Shown here one piece after another: positions 1 through 13,179 of a DNA stretch of 64,000 nucleotides. The notes under the pieces are model-generated. The model saw nothing but the letters and a program-made list of their open reading frames with translations. It was not told the origin of the DNA and searched no databases. Positions within the stretch are counted from its first letter, which is position 1. Each line of letters begins with the position of its first letter. The stretch comes from Tillus elongatus (taxonomy: Eukaryota > Arthropoda > Insecta > Coleoptera > Cleridae): positions 58,791,468 to 58,855,467 of the forward strand of contig OZ023269.1 in the NCBI GenBank assembly GCA_964006375.1, in the 5' to 3' direction. The translations under genes and the position numbers were made by a program.

Positions 1-169
1 ATGATAGGCAAATTAGCTTTAATTATTAACTTTAATTATAAAAGAGACTGACAAAACAAAACTAAAATAAAACAGCAATAATATTTGTCAACTTACTCAA
101 TGTTCAAAATGCTGTCCATTATCAATACAAAATTGAACTCGCGTTTCAAAGAAATTTATTAAGCTAATT

Positions 170-1000
170 GACCTGGAATACACAATCCATCTTGTTTAGC
201 CAACAATTATAGCTTTCAGGTCTTCCAGATTTAATGGTCTGTCTCTGTAGAGAACATTCCTCAAGTGACCCTAAGAAAACAACCACATGGCGTCAAGTCA
301 AGAGGGCGAGCAGTTCATTTAAGTGCATCACAGCGCCTGATTCAATTTTCTCTAAAACTTCATCCAATTTTGCCGCACGCGTCTGCCAAAACGATTGTGA
401 GCTCCATATTTATCAAACCAAACTTCATTGACTGGGCTCACTGTGGTATAATTTCTTCTCTTAAAAAATTTTAATACTTTTCAGATGTTAGATTTCCCTC
501 AATAAATAACCGCCCAATATTACTACTGTCTAGTCTACCCGTCCATACATAATTTTTTTGTGGTCGTTGGGTTTGAGCCTCCAGCATCCAATGTGGATTC
601 TGCTGAGACCAATAACGATAATTTCTACTGAAAGTCCGGCTTCTCATTAAATTTGCCATAATATAACAAAATTCAACACGCCTCTAAAAATCGCCAACCA
701 CAAGTTCCTGTACTAGCTGTACTTTATATGGGTGAAATTCTTTTTTAGCAAAGTTACCACAGATTTTTCTGAAAGGCTGTGTAATGTAGTAACTTAATTT
801 GTAGACACATGGTGGGTTTAAGAAAAAGACAACAATATATCTAATGCGTTATTACCAGCTACAGCCGTTTTTGGTCTTCCTATTTTTGGCTTATCATTGA
901 CACTATCAGTTTCGTTAATTTTTTTCAGTGTTCTGGAAACATACACTTCATTAATTTGTGGCCAGACTCATGAAAAAACAGGCACATTTCTTTACAAAGC
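170..1000 (-). pseudogene. Decayed mariner-like (DUF4817/DDE type) transposase
   Basis: The minus strand carries remnants of a Tc1/mariner-superfamily transposase. Around 960-840 a helix-turn-helix-like stretch contains a DKPKIGRPKT motif. From 659 to 471 a continuous ORF contains NPHWMLEAQTQRPQKNYVW and FIEGNL, typical of the catalytic domain of this insect family. Between 470 and 170 further similarity (a PLDLTP-like motif) continues through stop codons and frameshifts. No complete ORF or terminal repeats were found, so this is a dead copy. Family placement rests on motif recognition only. Confidence 0.6.
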
Positions 1001-1950
1001 TTCCTGCCACCGTAGCCCAACATCACTAATATATCAATTCTTAGCTTTTTGCTCAATTCTGCCATAATAATAATAATAATTCATTTCTATAAATTCTCTA
1101 TTTTCCAATATGAAGCTCTCTAAAGTATTACAAACTACATATAACTGACAGAAAACAATGCTTAAAATTGGCAGCTGCAAATACTATCACAATTTTTCAA
1201 TTGGTAACTTGATAAGAAATTGATTAATGAAATCCAACCGAAGGTAATTGTTAAGAAACTTTTTTTTGCGATTTTTTCTTATTAATCCCGATTACATTTT
1301 CATAGTGCCGTTGCTAAGAAGGAGATGTGCTTTCCGTGAGTGCAAAAAAATCATATCTTGCTATTTAAAAAAAGATCTAGATTATCTATTTTTATGAAAT
1401 TTGGTGTGTCTAAATTAGGGCTATATACACATATTTGAGGAGGAAAAAAACATTTTTACATTTAACCAGCCGCACCCACATAAATATGACTGACCTTGGC
1501 GTACTATTTGAAATGAAAATACAATACGCTGCTGCTTTTTTCAAAAGCAAAAATTATTCCTAGAATAGTATTATACTTTATATTTAAAAAAGTCTAAACG
1601 CAGCAAGTGCGTTATGGAAGTGAATTTTCATTAAAATGTTTTTAATAGCAAATGCGAGCAGGCATCAATCTGATTACTGGTATAGCCTATGCAGTAGAAA
1701 CAATCTACCATATTTTATCAAAACTACTTATTGTTTAAAAATGTTCAAAAATTTTCCGAAAATAAACTTAAAGTTGGTTTCCTAGCCAACAAACCTTAGG
1801 TTAATAGCAAATTGAGTTATTGAAATTTAAAGGATTTCATTAAAGTTCGCTACCAAAACGCACTTACTGCGTCCAGATTTTTTTTCTTACAAACATGCAT
1901 CTTCTTCTTCTATTGCTTATCCATTAATGGATATTCGCGATCACATGTGC
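1001..1950. other. AT-rich intergenic DNA with one dispersed repeat copy
   Basis: No gene is seen. Positions about 1540-1890 hold a copy of a dispersed non-coding repeat (landmarks: gcagcaagtgcgttatgg, followed by a cattaaa stretch and a tactggtatagcctatgc-like stretch). Related copies lie near 49730-50030 and repeatedly between 52880 and 55080. Confidence 0.5.
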
Positions 1951-3208
1951 CTATTCTTCCCTATTTCTGATGGAGCTGAATAGGTCTCCTACAGTTTTTA
2001 GTCCTGTCCATTCTCTCACGTTTCTGAGCCATGACATCCTCTTACTTCCGACTCCTCTCTTCCCCTCGATCTTTCCTTCGATTACTAATTGTAGGAATTG
2101 GTATCTTTTATTCCGTATTACGTGACCCAGATATGCTGTTTTTCTGCGCTTGATGGTCTTCACCAGTTCACGTTCTCTTTTAACCGTTCTTAGAATCTTT
2201 TCGATTGTTTTTCTGGCCGTCCCTGAGACTTTTAGTATACGTCTGTATGTCCACATTTCAAAGGTTTCAAGTCTATTCATGGTATTCACATTCAGCGTCC
2301 AGCCCTCCACACCATATAGTAACACTGACCACACGTAACATTTTACTAATTCTTAGCCTCTCACGTACCTAGTCCCCTTCTAAATCCAAATTGTGTGGAC
2401 CCTACCTCTCTTTCGCATTTTATGGAAATTGTGTAGTAAATAATCTTGAGGAATATATTTAACGTGTGGCTTACTAGACTGATCAGCCTATGGTCCTTGC
2501 ACTTCGTTGCGTTACTCTTTTTTGGCAGGGGGATAAAATGTGATGTAATCCACTTGGCAGGGAACTCCCCCATGTTATATATCTTGTTAAATATTCTGTG
2601 CAGTACGGAAATTCCCCTGTCGTCTAGTATTTTTAGTAGTTTGACAGGTATGCAGTTCGGGCTAACTGCCTTTCTGGCCTTTGACGTATTTATTGTTCTT
2701 ACAATTTCTTCTTTGGTGATAGGGGGTCCAGACAGGTCTACGTCCTCCGCAACCTCTATGTCAGGTCTATTATCGTCGAAAAGGTTGTTAATATATTCCT
2801 CCCAAATAACTCTTCGCTGCCGATCGTCTTGTGCAATTTCCCCATGTTCGTTTTCTACATTAGAAAAATATCTCTTCCGGTAAACTCCGGACACCTCTTT
2901 TATCTTCTGTGTATGTTAAGTTCATCGTGCAGCTCTTGTAGTTGTTCTATATCCTCGCATTGCTTCTTTAACCAGTCATTCTTTGCCGCTCTTATTTTCC
3001 ACCTAGTAAGTCTTTGGATGTGTTTATAGCTCTCTGGATATCCTTGACTTATGCATCTTCTCCTTACTTCGAAAAGCGCCATGATTTCTGCTGTCATCCA
3101 ACAGTGTTTCTGTGTTTTCCGCTTATGACCTAGTTCACCTTCTGCGACCCTTATCAAGGCTTCCTCCATTTCTCCCCATATGACATCTATGCTTGCACTC
3201 TCTTCCAA
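1951..3208 (-). pseudogene. Non-LTR retrotransposon reverse transcriptase remnant
   Basis: Three minus-strand ORF fragments read in order 3208-2900, 2894-2361 and 2334-1951. The middle one has the N-terminal reverse transcriptase region (SKARKAVSPNCIPVKLLKIL, then FIPLPKKSNATKCKDHRLIS and a STQFGFRRG turn). The last has the C-terminal part typical of insect endonuclease-reverse transcriptase LINEs (WSVLLYGVEGWTL, YLGHVIRNKRYQFLQL, IEGKIEGKRGVGSKRMSWL). The catalytic YADD region that should lie between them is missing, so an internal deletion removed the active site. It is a dead fragment; the clade (RTE-like) is inferred from motif style. Confidence 0.75.
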
Positions 3209-3464
3209 CTTCGGTTCTATGCATCATATTTCGATAAAAAATGCAAAAAGTCATTAACGAATTTGTTCTACGAAAATTAGCCAAAAATTATAGACCGTTA
3301 AACCATAAACTTAACTAAACGTACAGCGAAAGCATCAACTTAACTAAACCGACGGCCAAAGCATCAGATAGAGGGTATATTTGAAATGAATTTTCTGTCA
3401 ATATTTCAGTAAAATGAAGGGCAATGACTTAAGGGTTCGCAGAACACATGTTTTGAGGAAAACT

Positions 3465-3765
3465 CCAAATTTTTTTAACTGCCCATAACTTTTATCTCTT
3501 TAAATTTAGAAATGCAAATTATGGTACATGGTTCAGTCTTTATATTACAAACACGCGTACCGAATTTCGTTGCCCTTACTCTGTTATTTCCGGAGATATT
3601 ATTTTTTTTAGAAAGAAAACACAAAATTTTCCAGCAAAACCTGGGCCGATTTTCTTGGGTACCGAACTTATCCAAGCCACTTGCAAAAGGAAGGTACTTA
3701 CCAAATTTGATCAAAATCGGCCCATTACTTTTTGAGTTATCGGTATGATACATACATATATTACT
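3465..3765 (-). repeat. Dispersed non-coding repeat copy
   Basis: Read on the minus strand this resembles 49075-49330 and 50764-51000 on the plus strand (shared landmarks: aaaaagtaatgggccgattt, then accttccttttgcaagtggc and ttggataagtt). The short ORFs across it are chance products of the repeat. No coding function is seen. The flanks 3209-3464 and 3766-4092 show nothing recognisable. Confidence 0.6.
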
Positions 3766-4092
3766 GTCAAAGCGATGTCATTCGGCATAGAATTTAAGTT
3801 TATTATTTTTGAAAAAAATATGGGCTATTAAGGTTGACCCGTGGTTAAAAAATAAGTATAACGATGTCAAGAACTTTGGTAAATGGAGGTAATAATAGAA
3901 CAATTGAGAGGAGGAAGTTAAAGTAAGAAATATTTTCCATTTAGAATCTCAAAATTTGAAGTATAGTGAACTTGGTCCACAATTGCCAATGATTTTTTGG
4001 ATGAACCCGTTAAATTTTGTAAAAACACAGCACAAGTCATAGACTTATTGTGTATTGCATATTGTATAATTGAATTGAATAAACGCAATAAT

Positions 4093-6868
<2,776 letters not shown>

Positions 6869-6870
6869 AA

Positions 6871-6888
6871 TGGCGCCCGAGCAGGGAC
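6871..6888 (+). promoter_or_regulatory. Primer binding site, tRNA-Lys type
   Basis: The 18 bases tggcgcccgagcagggac start two bases after the 5' LTR end, the standard place for first-strand priming. The sequence is of the kind complementary to a lysine tRNA 3' end. The exact isoacceptor would need the host tRNA set. Confidence 0.9.
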
Positions 6889-7551
6889 CTAAGTTAGTAA
6901 ATTAAATTAGAGAAAGGTGGATTTAGGGAAGTAGCCGTGAATATTTTGAAATTTTTAAATTTTAATGTACATAGTTTATCGTCAAGTGTGATAAGAGTTG
7001 TTGGAAAAGTGTAGATAAGATATGTTAACGTATCTTAGGAATTCGGTATATTTTTAGTTTGAAACAGAGGCAGAATTTAAAAAGGAATTACAATATTGTT
7101 ATCTACGATAGCAATCGCCGTATCATCAATACTTTGTGAAACCGTGAACATTAATTTATTTTGCTTTTAGTAGAATTCTTTGTAATCAGCTGTTGATCTT
7201 GCAATATTTTTGTGATAGTAATAATTAACTTTTGTTCTCACGCTAGCTTTGAATGTTTGTTTATTGCATTACGTAATACGATTGTTTGCTTTGAGTGTAA
7301 CATTTCCTTTTAATCAACATCTTAAGTTTAGCGTTAATATATAGTTTTTTTTTGGTTAACTTGTAGAGAATTTTGTTATACCGATTTTTGTCTTTTGTTT
7401 TGTTGTTTTGTGTTTATAATTATTTTTTTTTAAACACTGCTGATCGAGGGAAACTACTGTGACAGATCCGACCCGTTTCATCCTAACACCGCGTTAACCT
7501 CTTCGACAGCTTCGCAGCGCCGTCTTGCCGCCTTGCTGTCTGTACGGAACA
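6889..7551 (+). other. Untranslated leader between primer site and gag
   Basis: About 660 bases of AT-rich leader with no substantial ORF. It presumably contains packaging and dimerisation signals and, if the downstream ORFs are expressed by splicing, a donor site. I could not single out one donor with confidence. Confidence 0.6.
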
Positions 7552-8694
7552 ATGTCGGACCCGAAAACGGAGAAGGCCGTCGAGCCTGAGCCTCTAGAGA
7601 AGTCCGACCCGGACCTATTTGACGGCCGGGTAGGATGGATATACAGGCTGAAGAAGCCTGAACTGGAAATAGAGTTAGCGAGGTTTTGCCTACGACCCCA
7701 GACAACGGTTGAAGAAATGAGAAGGCAATTGATTAAATTTTTGCGTGAAGGAAGACCGCCGCACACCGAGGCAGCCTCACTGCCTAACGTTACCGCATCG
7801 CCTCCGTCGTCACCACGAACGGGAAACTTAATCGGGCACCTAACACCGCCTACGCAAAAGCCATTCCCGCCGCCAATATCACCTGTGACCAAGACTACGA
7901 CATTTCGGCAACCAGAACCACTCAATCTGTTTGCGTGGAACTTGCATTTCCAGGGCAGGTCTGACCCCGTAGCATTTTTAGAACGCATAGAAGAAATCCG
8001 CTTGCATTTTAACGTATCTTCGGACCGCCTTCTGCCAGTGTTGCCACAGGTCTTGGAAGGTCAAGCCTTGCTGTGGTATCGGAATAATAGGGCGTACTGG
8101 ACATCGTGGGAAGACTTTATCGAAGATTTCAAGCGTTTCTATTTCCCGGCCAACTACTTCATAGATTTAGAAGCTGAAATCAGTCGACGTTTACACAAAG
8201 CCGGTGAGCCCGTGTTTACTTACATAACAGAGCTGCAGACACTCATACGCCGGCACGGAAACTTCAACAGGCAACAGGAATTGACTTGGTTAAGAAGAAA
8301 CCTGCGCCCAGAGTTCCGACAGATGCTCTGGAATTGCGACGTGCCAGACATACGTACGTTCATAGAAAAAACAAAGGCAATTGAGGCGATGTTGAAGGAA
8401 CTGAAGGATACCAAGGAGGGCCCACCAAAGCCTAGCCGGCCCCCTTCGGATAAGCAAGAAAGTGGGAATACTAGTTCCCCCGCTAAGAACCGTTTCACAC
8501 CCCCGACTTCGCCTACGATTGACCATCCGGAAGCCAGTAAGCAGGTTCGTTTCGCGATGGGGCGTACGACTTGCTGGAATTGTGGGGAGACAGGACACAT
8601 GAGAAGCAAGTGTCAGAAAGCACCACGACTGTTTTGTTCACGCTGTGGCAAGACAGGAGTGTTATCCCGGGATTGCAGATGTCCGGGAAACTAG
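7552..8694 (+). CDS. gag: Gag polyprotein
   Basis: The structural protein of the retrotransposon particle, 380 residues from the ATG at 7552 (the open frame begins earlier but without ATG). A retrotransposon-gag capsid region spans about residues 120-290. A proline-rich linker follows, then a nucleocapsid: a canonical CCHC zinc knuckle (C341, C344, H349, C354) and a second, degenerate one (C362, C365, C375) in which the expected histidine is valine. The stop at 8692-8694 sits directly after a GGGAAAC slippery heptamer, so a fraction of ribosomes should continue into pol in the -1 frame. The nucleocapsid is duplicated in the last ORF of the element (13301-13927), including the missing histidine. 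Confidence 0.93.
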   Translation: MSDPKTEKAVEPEPLEKSDPDLFDGRVGWIYRLKKPELEIELARFCLRPQTTVEEMRRQLIKFLREGRPPHTEAASLPNVTASPPSSPRTGNLIGHLTPPTQKPFPPPISPVTKTTTFRQPEPLNLFAWNLHFQGRSDPVAFLERIEEIRLHFNVSSDRLLPVLPQVLEGQALLWYRNNRAYWTSWEDFIEDFKRFYFPANYFIDLEAEISRRLHKAGEPVFTYITELQTLIRRHGNFNRQQELTWLRRNLRPEFRQMLWNCDVPDIRTFIEKTKAIEAMLKELKDTKEGPPKPSRPPSDKQESGNTSSPAKNRFTPPTSPTIDHPEASKQVRFAMGRTTCWNCGETGHMRSKCQKAPRLFCSRCGKTGVLSRDCRCPGN

Positions 8695-8730
8695 ATGGGA
8701 ACTGTGGAGGGCCGAGACTCCAGCAGTTCC
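8685..8730 (+). promoter_or_regulatory. -1 ribosomal frameshift signal (gag-pol)
   Basis: The heptamer GGGAAAC at 8685-8691 is phased G GGA AAC in the gag frame, immediately before the gag stop. After a 6-base spacer, 8698-8709 (ggaactgtggag) pairs with 8718-8730 (ctccagcagttcc) as a 12-bp stem with a one-base bulge and an 8-base loop. The -1 frame from 8691 is exactly the pol frame. Heptamer, spacer and stem together form a complete canonical signal. Confidence 0.88.
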
Positions 8731-11700
8731 GCCCCAACGACACCTCGGCCATTGACAGACGATCTCAAACTGACAACAGACCCATAGTCAGGACAAGGAT
8801 AGGCCAGAAGTGTTTCAGTGCTTTGCTGGACACAGGGGCGACCCGGTCCTTTCTGAGCGGTACCGCACTTGAGGAAATAGGCGCAGATTATTTACAAGCC
8901 GTCTCCTTGCCAGACGTAAACACCCGCATCGCCGATGGACGACTGGTCTCCGTACAACAAATGTACGTGACTGAATTGATGTTGGGTAGTAAGAAGATAC
9001 AAGGGGAGCTGTTGTATCTGCCTCACCTCCCGGTAGACCTAGTGTTGGGGATGGATATTTTGGGGAAGTACGACTTCCGTATAGATTTACCGACCGCTAA
9101 AGCCTACCTCGATGGAGAACTGCTGGCGTCAGCAACTCCACTCCCGCCCGTAGTTCCAATACATACTATGGAAACGAACACCTTGGGGGAATTGACCCTC
9201 CGAGAGCGACGTCGACTTGATCTGTTCTTGGAGAAAGAACTTGGATATTTCAAACGAATAACTGGCCCTACCGACCGAGTACAACATCATATTCGCCTGT
9301 CGAGGAGAGAACCTATTAAACAGCGATACCGCCCACAAAACCCGAAAATGCAGCAGGTCATTAACGACGAGGTCGACAGGATGTTGGAAGAAGGAATTAT
9401 AGAACCTTCTAACAGCCCATGGAGCTCACCTGTGGTGATGGTTAAGAAAAAGGACGGAAAATACAGATTCTGTGTGGACTTCCGGGAAGTCAACAAGGTT
9501 TCCGTCAAGGACGCCTACCCGCTGCCATATATATCGGGCATACTCGACAAGCTTCGCCGGGCCAAGTACATCAGCAGTCTGGATTTGAAGCAGGGCTACT
9601 GGCAAATCCCTCTGACGCCGACAAGTAAGCCCATCACCGCCTTTACCGTCCCGGGGAGGGGGTTGTATCAGTTCAAAGTCATGCCTTTCGGAATCCACTC
9701 GGCTCCAGCGACGTTCCAGCGGCTGTTGGATACCATAATAGGCCCCGATATGGAACCGCACGCTTTCGCCTACCTGGACGACGTTATCGTAATGGGAGAA
9801 ACCTTCGAGGAACACCTGGAGAACTTGAGGGAAGTGTTCCGAAGGCTGAGGCAGAGTAACTTGCAGCTGAATCCGGAGAAATGTCACTTCTGCAGGAAGT
9901 CGCTGAAATATCTTGGGCATGTTGTGACGTCGGATGGCATCAGCACCGATCCGGATAAAGTGGAGGCTATCGAGGCCATGCCGACCCCACGAACCGTAAG
10001 AGACGCCCGTCGATTTTTGGGGGTCGCCTCGTGGTACCGTCGTTTCATTCCGCAATTCTCACAGGTAGTGACCCCCTTGACCAAGCTATTGAAGAAGAAG
10101 AATCGATGGCACTGGGGTGAAGAGCAAGAGAGGTCGTTTAAAGACCTGAAGAAATTACTCACTCAGACGCCGATATTGACCTGTCCGGACTTTTCGAAAG
10201 AATTCGTCCTGCAAACTGATGCCAGTGATAATGGCTTAGGCATAGCTCTGACTCAGAACATCGATGGGTCAGAGAAAGTCATCGCGTATGCCAGCCGGAC
10301 GCTCGGCCCTGCCGAGAAAAATTATTCTGTGACGGAAAAAGAGTGCCTAGCGGTGGTGTGGGGGATTGAAAAAATGCGCCCATACCTGGAGGGGTACCAT
10401 TTTACAGTACTGACAGACCACCAATCTCTTAGGTGGTTGCAAACGATTAAAACCCCGATTGGGCGTGTGGCCAGGTGGAGCGTATTTCTACAACAATACG
10501 ACTTCTCGATAAAATATCGACGAGGGGCACTAAACCGTGTAGCGGACGCCCTCTCCCGTTCACCATTGGAGAGCTGTGAAGAGTCCGCGGAAGAGAATAT
10601 TTGCTTCACAGAGGAGGAAGCAAGCTGTTCCTGGTACAGACGTAAGTTGGACCAGGTGGAAAGGAACCCGGAGGCATTTCCCGACTATTCCATCAGGGGC
10701 GGAAGACTGTACCGACATTTTTGGGACGCATACAACTTAAGCGAGCCCGAGCTGAGTGATCCCTGGAAATTGTGCATCCCTAAGAACGTGCGTGGCCGAA
10801 TTCTACGAGAGAACCACGACGAACCGACCGCCGGGCACATGGGCATTTCAAAAACCATTGCCCGGATAGCTTGTCATTACTATTGGCCAGGGATGTTTCG
10901 GGAAGTTGCGAGTTATGTGAGGCAATGTAATCGCTGTCAGAGGTTTAAAGTCTCCCAACAACAGACCCCCGGGAAGATGCAGCCTTCCTCGAACAAGACA
11001 CCATGGGAAACCGTCTGCGTCGATTTAGTGGGACCCCTGCCTCGGTCCAAAAAGGGGCACAATTTTATTATTGTCGCCCAAGACCGTTTCACGAAATGGG
11101 TAGAATGCCGACCGTTGAGGAAAGCCACCGCCCCCGCCGTCAACAAAGCGTTGTTTGACATGGTTATCACTAAGTTTGGCTGCCCCAAGACACTGATCTC
11201 GGACAACGGGAAACAACTAGTGTCTCATGAACACAAGGCCTGGCTGAAGGAGTTAGGGATAGCACAGAGACTGACCCCAATATACACTCCCCAGGCCAAT
11301 GCTGTAGAGAGGGCGAATCGCACGCTGAAAACCATGATCGCTCAGTTTTGCGAGCATGATCAGCGACAGTGGGATGAAAGATTGCCTGAACTGGGGTTCG
11401 CCATCAACACGGCCAAACAGGAATCCACCGGATTCACCCCAGCCTTCCTGAACTTCGGCCGAGAGCTGACCGTCCCCGGCGCGGTGCACGCTGAACGCGA
11501 AATGCCGCCGGAGAGTCAGCCAGAGGAGCCGGAGACGACGCCGGAAGAAATAGAGGACCGTCATAACCGTCTGAAGAAGCTGCGAGAAACATTCGAGTTA
11601 GTAAGAATGAATCTGGCAAGGGCGTTCACCCAACAAAGTCGCCACTACAATTTGCGTCGCAGGGAATGGCAATGCAGAGTGGGTGAACAGGTGCTACGCC

Positions 11701-12050
11701 GGGAACATCCGTTATCCCAAGGAACCAGTGGTTTTGCCGCGAAACTGGCGGCGAAGTATTCCGGACCATACACGGTGGTCAGAGTGGTGTCGCCGGTAGT
11801 TTACGACCTCTGCGATATCAAGGGCAAGCTACTGCGATGTATTCATGTTAAAGACCTAAAAAGATTTCATTCCCCCACAGATGCCGAAAGCAGCAAGAGG
11901 CCGACTGCCGGGAGAACCCCCACGGGGGGCAGAAGTTCCTCCGGTCCATCATCTGGCACTGGAGGCCGTACAGGCGGAAGACCAGAAGGAGCAACGTATC
12001 CGAATGATTCGGGAAGCGGCCGAACAGCTACGCCGAGAAGACCGTTATAA
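8691..12050 (+). CDS. pol: Pol polyprotein: protease, RT, RNase H, integrase
   Basis: Read by -1 frameshift from gag; the open frame itself begins at 8571. About 1,119 residues follow the slip. Domains in order: retropepsin-like aspartic protease (LLDTGATRSFLS near 8823); reverse transcriptase with FCVDFREVN near 9469 and active site YLDD at 9771-9782; RNase H starting LQTDASDNGLG near 10208; integrase with an HHCC zinc domain (about 10815-10950) and a catalytic core with D (VCVDLVGPL, ~11015), D (SDNGKQ, ~11198) and E (VERANR, ~11302); then a GPY/F module (AKYSGPYTVVRVV, ~11750). This order is Ty3/Gypsy. All catalytic residues are present, consistent with a young, possibly active copy. The last 170 bases overlap the kinase ORF in another frame. 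Confidence 0.95.
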   Translation, partial: LDGNCGGPRLQQFRPNDTSAIDRRSQTDNRPIVRTRIGQKCFSALLDTGATRSFLSGTALEEIGADYLQAVSLPDVNTRIADGRLVSVQQMYVTELMLGSKKIQGELLYLPHLPVDLVLGMDILGKYDFRIDLPTAKAYLDGELLASATPLPPVVPIHTMETNTLGELTLRERRRLDLFLEKELGYFKRITGPTDRVQHHIRLSRREPIKQRYRPQNPKMQQVINDEVDRMLEEGIIEPSNSPWSSPVVMVKKKDGKYRFCVDFREVNKVSVKDAYPLPYISGILDKLRRAKYISSLDLKQGYWQIPLTPTSKPITAFTVPGRGLYQFKVMPFGIHSAPATFQRLLDTIIGPDMEPHAFAYLDDVIVMGETFEEHLENLREVFRRLRQSNLQLNPEKCHFCRKSLKYLGHVVTSDGISTDPDKVEAIEAMPTPRTVRDARRFLGVASWYRRFIPQFSQVVTPLTKLLKKKNRWHWGEEQERSFKDLKKLLTQTPILTCPDFSKEFVLQTDASDNGLGIALTQNIDGSEKVIAYASRTLGPAEKNYSVTEKECLAVVWGIEKMRPYLEGYHFTVLTDHQSLRWLQTIKTPIGRVARWSVFLQQYDFSIKYRRGALNRVADALSRSPLESCEESAEENICFTEEEASCSWYRRKLDQVERNPEAFPDYSIRGGRLYRHFWDAYNLSEPELSDPWKLCIPKNVRGRILRENHDEPTAGHMGISKTIARIACHYYWPGMFREVASYVRQCNRCQRFKVSQQQTPGKMQPSSNKTPWETVCVDLVGPLPRSKKGHNFIIVAQDRFTKWVECRPLRKATAPAVNKALFDMVITKFGCPKTLISDNGKQLVSHEHKAWLKELGIAQRLTPIYTPQANAVERANRTLKTMIAQFCEHDQRQWDERLPELGFAINTAKQESTGFTPAFLNFGRELTVPGAVHAEREMPPESQPEEPETTPEEIEDRHNRLKKLRETFELVRMNLARAFTQQSRHYNLRRREWQCRVGEQVLRREHPLSQGTSGFAAKLAAKYSGPYTVVRVVSPVVYDLCDIKGKLLRCIHVKDLKRFHSPTDAESSKRPTAGRTPTGGRSSSGPSSGTGGRTGGRPEGATYPNDSGSGRTATPRRPL
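11865..11880 (+). promoter_or_regulatory. Putative 3' splice site directly before the kinase ATG
   Basis: The sequence tttcattcccccacag, a pyrimidine tract ending in CAG, abuts the kinase start codon at 11881. It fits a spliced subgenomic RNA, as used for env in retroviruses and errantiviruses. The donor is not assigned. Confidence 0.6.
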
Positions 12051-13179
12051 GGAGTTGCGAGCATTGGGGGCGGGAGCCTTCGGGGCAGTAACCCTGGCAC
12101 GAAACAAAGGGTCAGGGGAATTCGTGGCTCTAAAGAAAGTACGGGCCAGCTTGGAGGTAAGGGAGGCAGAGGTGCGGGCCATGGACGGCCTCGCCCACCC
12201 TAACGTTGTGGCCCTGCTGGAGGTCATCCGGGGACCCAACCATCACACCCTGGTGCTGGAATGCATGGAGTCAGATGTGGGGGCAGTGCTGTTCCGGAGG
12301 GGACCGTACGTGGGAGAGGCACTCACGGGGGCGCTGCGTCATCTGTATCGAGCGCTGGATTACTGCCACCATCGGGGGGTGGTCCATCGAGATGTCAAGC
12401 CCGGCAATCTGTTGGTGAGGGGGGACGTGCTGAAGCTGGCGGACTTCGGCGTGGCGACCCGACTGTCCGCGAGGAAGCCCACCTCGTCTAGTTACGCCGG
12501 GACCCCAGGGTACATGGCCCCGGAGGTTTTACGACAACGCCCCTACAGCACAGAGGTGGACGTCTGGTCGGCCGCCATAGTGGCCATTGAAATGGCCGGG
12601 GGAGATAATCCATATGAGGCGTCGGGAACCAGCGTCGGCCGGCGAGAGGAGGCCCTGGCGAAATGGGGAGAACAATATCGGGGTCCCGAACTGAGTAGAC
12701 TGCCACCACGCTTGAGGAGCATCGTCACCGAGTGCCTGTCGCAGAACCAGTGGACGCGACCGACCGCGGGGCAAATACTGGTGGCCCTGCGCCCGTCCGA
12801 GCGACCCGATATTGGAACGGCCCCGTCGAAGGACCCGGGCGAGAAGTCCCCCCAGGCCGAATCACCGACGGTACGTACGCCACCACTCCCGGTGAAGACA
12901 CCCAGCCCGCTAAGAACGACGGCGAGACACGCCCGGGGGGCGGAACCGGCACCGGAGGAAGCGGATGGCGGTGAGATCAGAGGACCACTGACCCTCGGAC
13001 CCGCCACGGCCGCATATCTAAAGGCCAAGCCCCGTCCCGCCCTGTGGGGGGACTCCTTCCTCCGCAAAATGCAGCGGTACGTACCGAAGAATTGCTCGAG
13101 AGCCCACGTGCGACGGAGACTACGTCTGCCGGATGGCACCTTCCAGCGCATCCGCATCCCTGCCCACCGTGATCCATAA
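11881..13179 (+). CDS. Ser/Thr protein kinase encoded in the env position
   Basis: 432 residues, uninterrupted, starting at an ATG inside the pol 3' end. Kinase elements visible: glycine loop GAGAFG (63-68), VALKK with ATP-binding K85, a candidate helix-C glutamate near 95-97, HPN (106-108), HRDVKPGN (169-176), DFG (188-190), a GTPGYMAPE activation segment (207-215) and DVWS (227-230). All residues normally needed for catalysis are present. The N-lobe resembles CDK-like kinases (HTLVLECMESDVG) while the C-lobe motifs are more generic, so the subfamily is unsure. Residues 1-60 are charged and helical; the tail (310-432) is Pro/Ser-rich then basic. Protein kinases are not part of the Ty3/Gypsy gene set, so capture from a cellular gene is inferred. 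An open frame this long in a recent insertion suggests it is maintained. Confidence 0.92.
   Translation: MPKAARGRLPGEPPRGAEVPPVHHLALEAVQAEDQKEQRIRMIREAAEQLRREDRYKELRALGAGAFGAVTLARNKGSGEFVALKKVRASLEVREAEVRAMDGLAHPNVVALLEVIRGPNHHTLVLECMESDVGAVLFRRGPYVGEALTGALRHLYRALDYCHHRGVVHRDVKPGNLLVRGDVLKLADFGVATRLSARKPTSSSYAGTPGYMAPEVLRQRPYSTEVDVWSAAIVAIEMAGGDNPYEASGTSVGRREEALAKWGEQYRGPELSRLPPRLRSIVTECLSQNQWTRPTAGQILVALRPSERPDIGTAPSKDPGEKSPQAESPTVRTPPLPVKTPSPLRTTARHARGAEPAPEEADGGEIRGPLTLGPATAAYLKAKPRPALWGDSFLRKMQRYVPKNCSRAHVRRRLRLPDGTFQRIRIPAHRDP

Noticed and set aside
234..474. Plus-strand ORFs at 234-431 and 265-474
   Set aside because: They lie opposite the decayed transposase on the minus strand and have no motif support.
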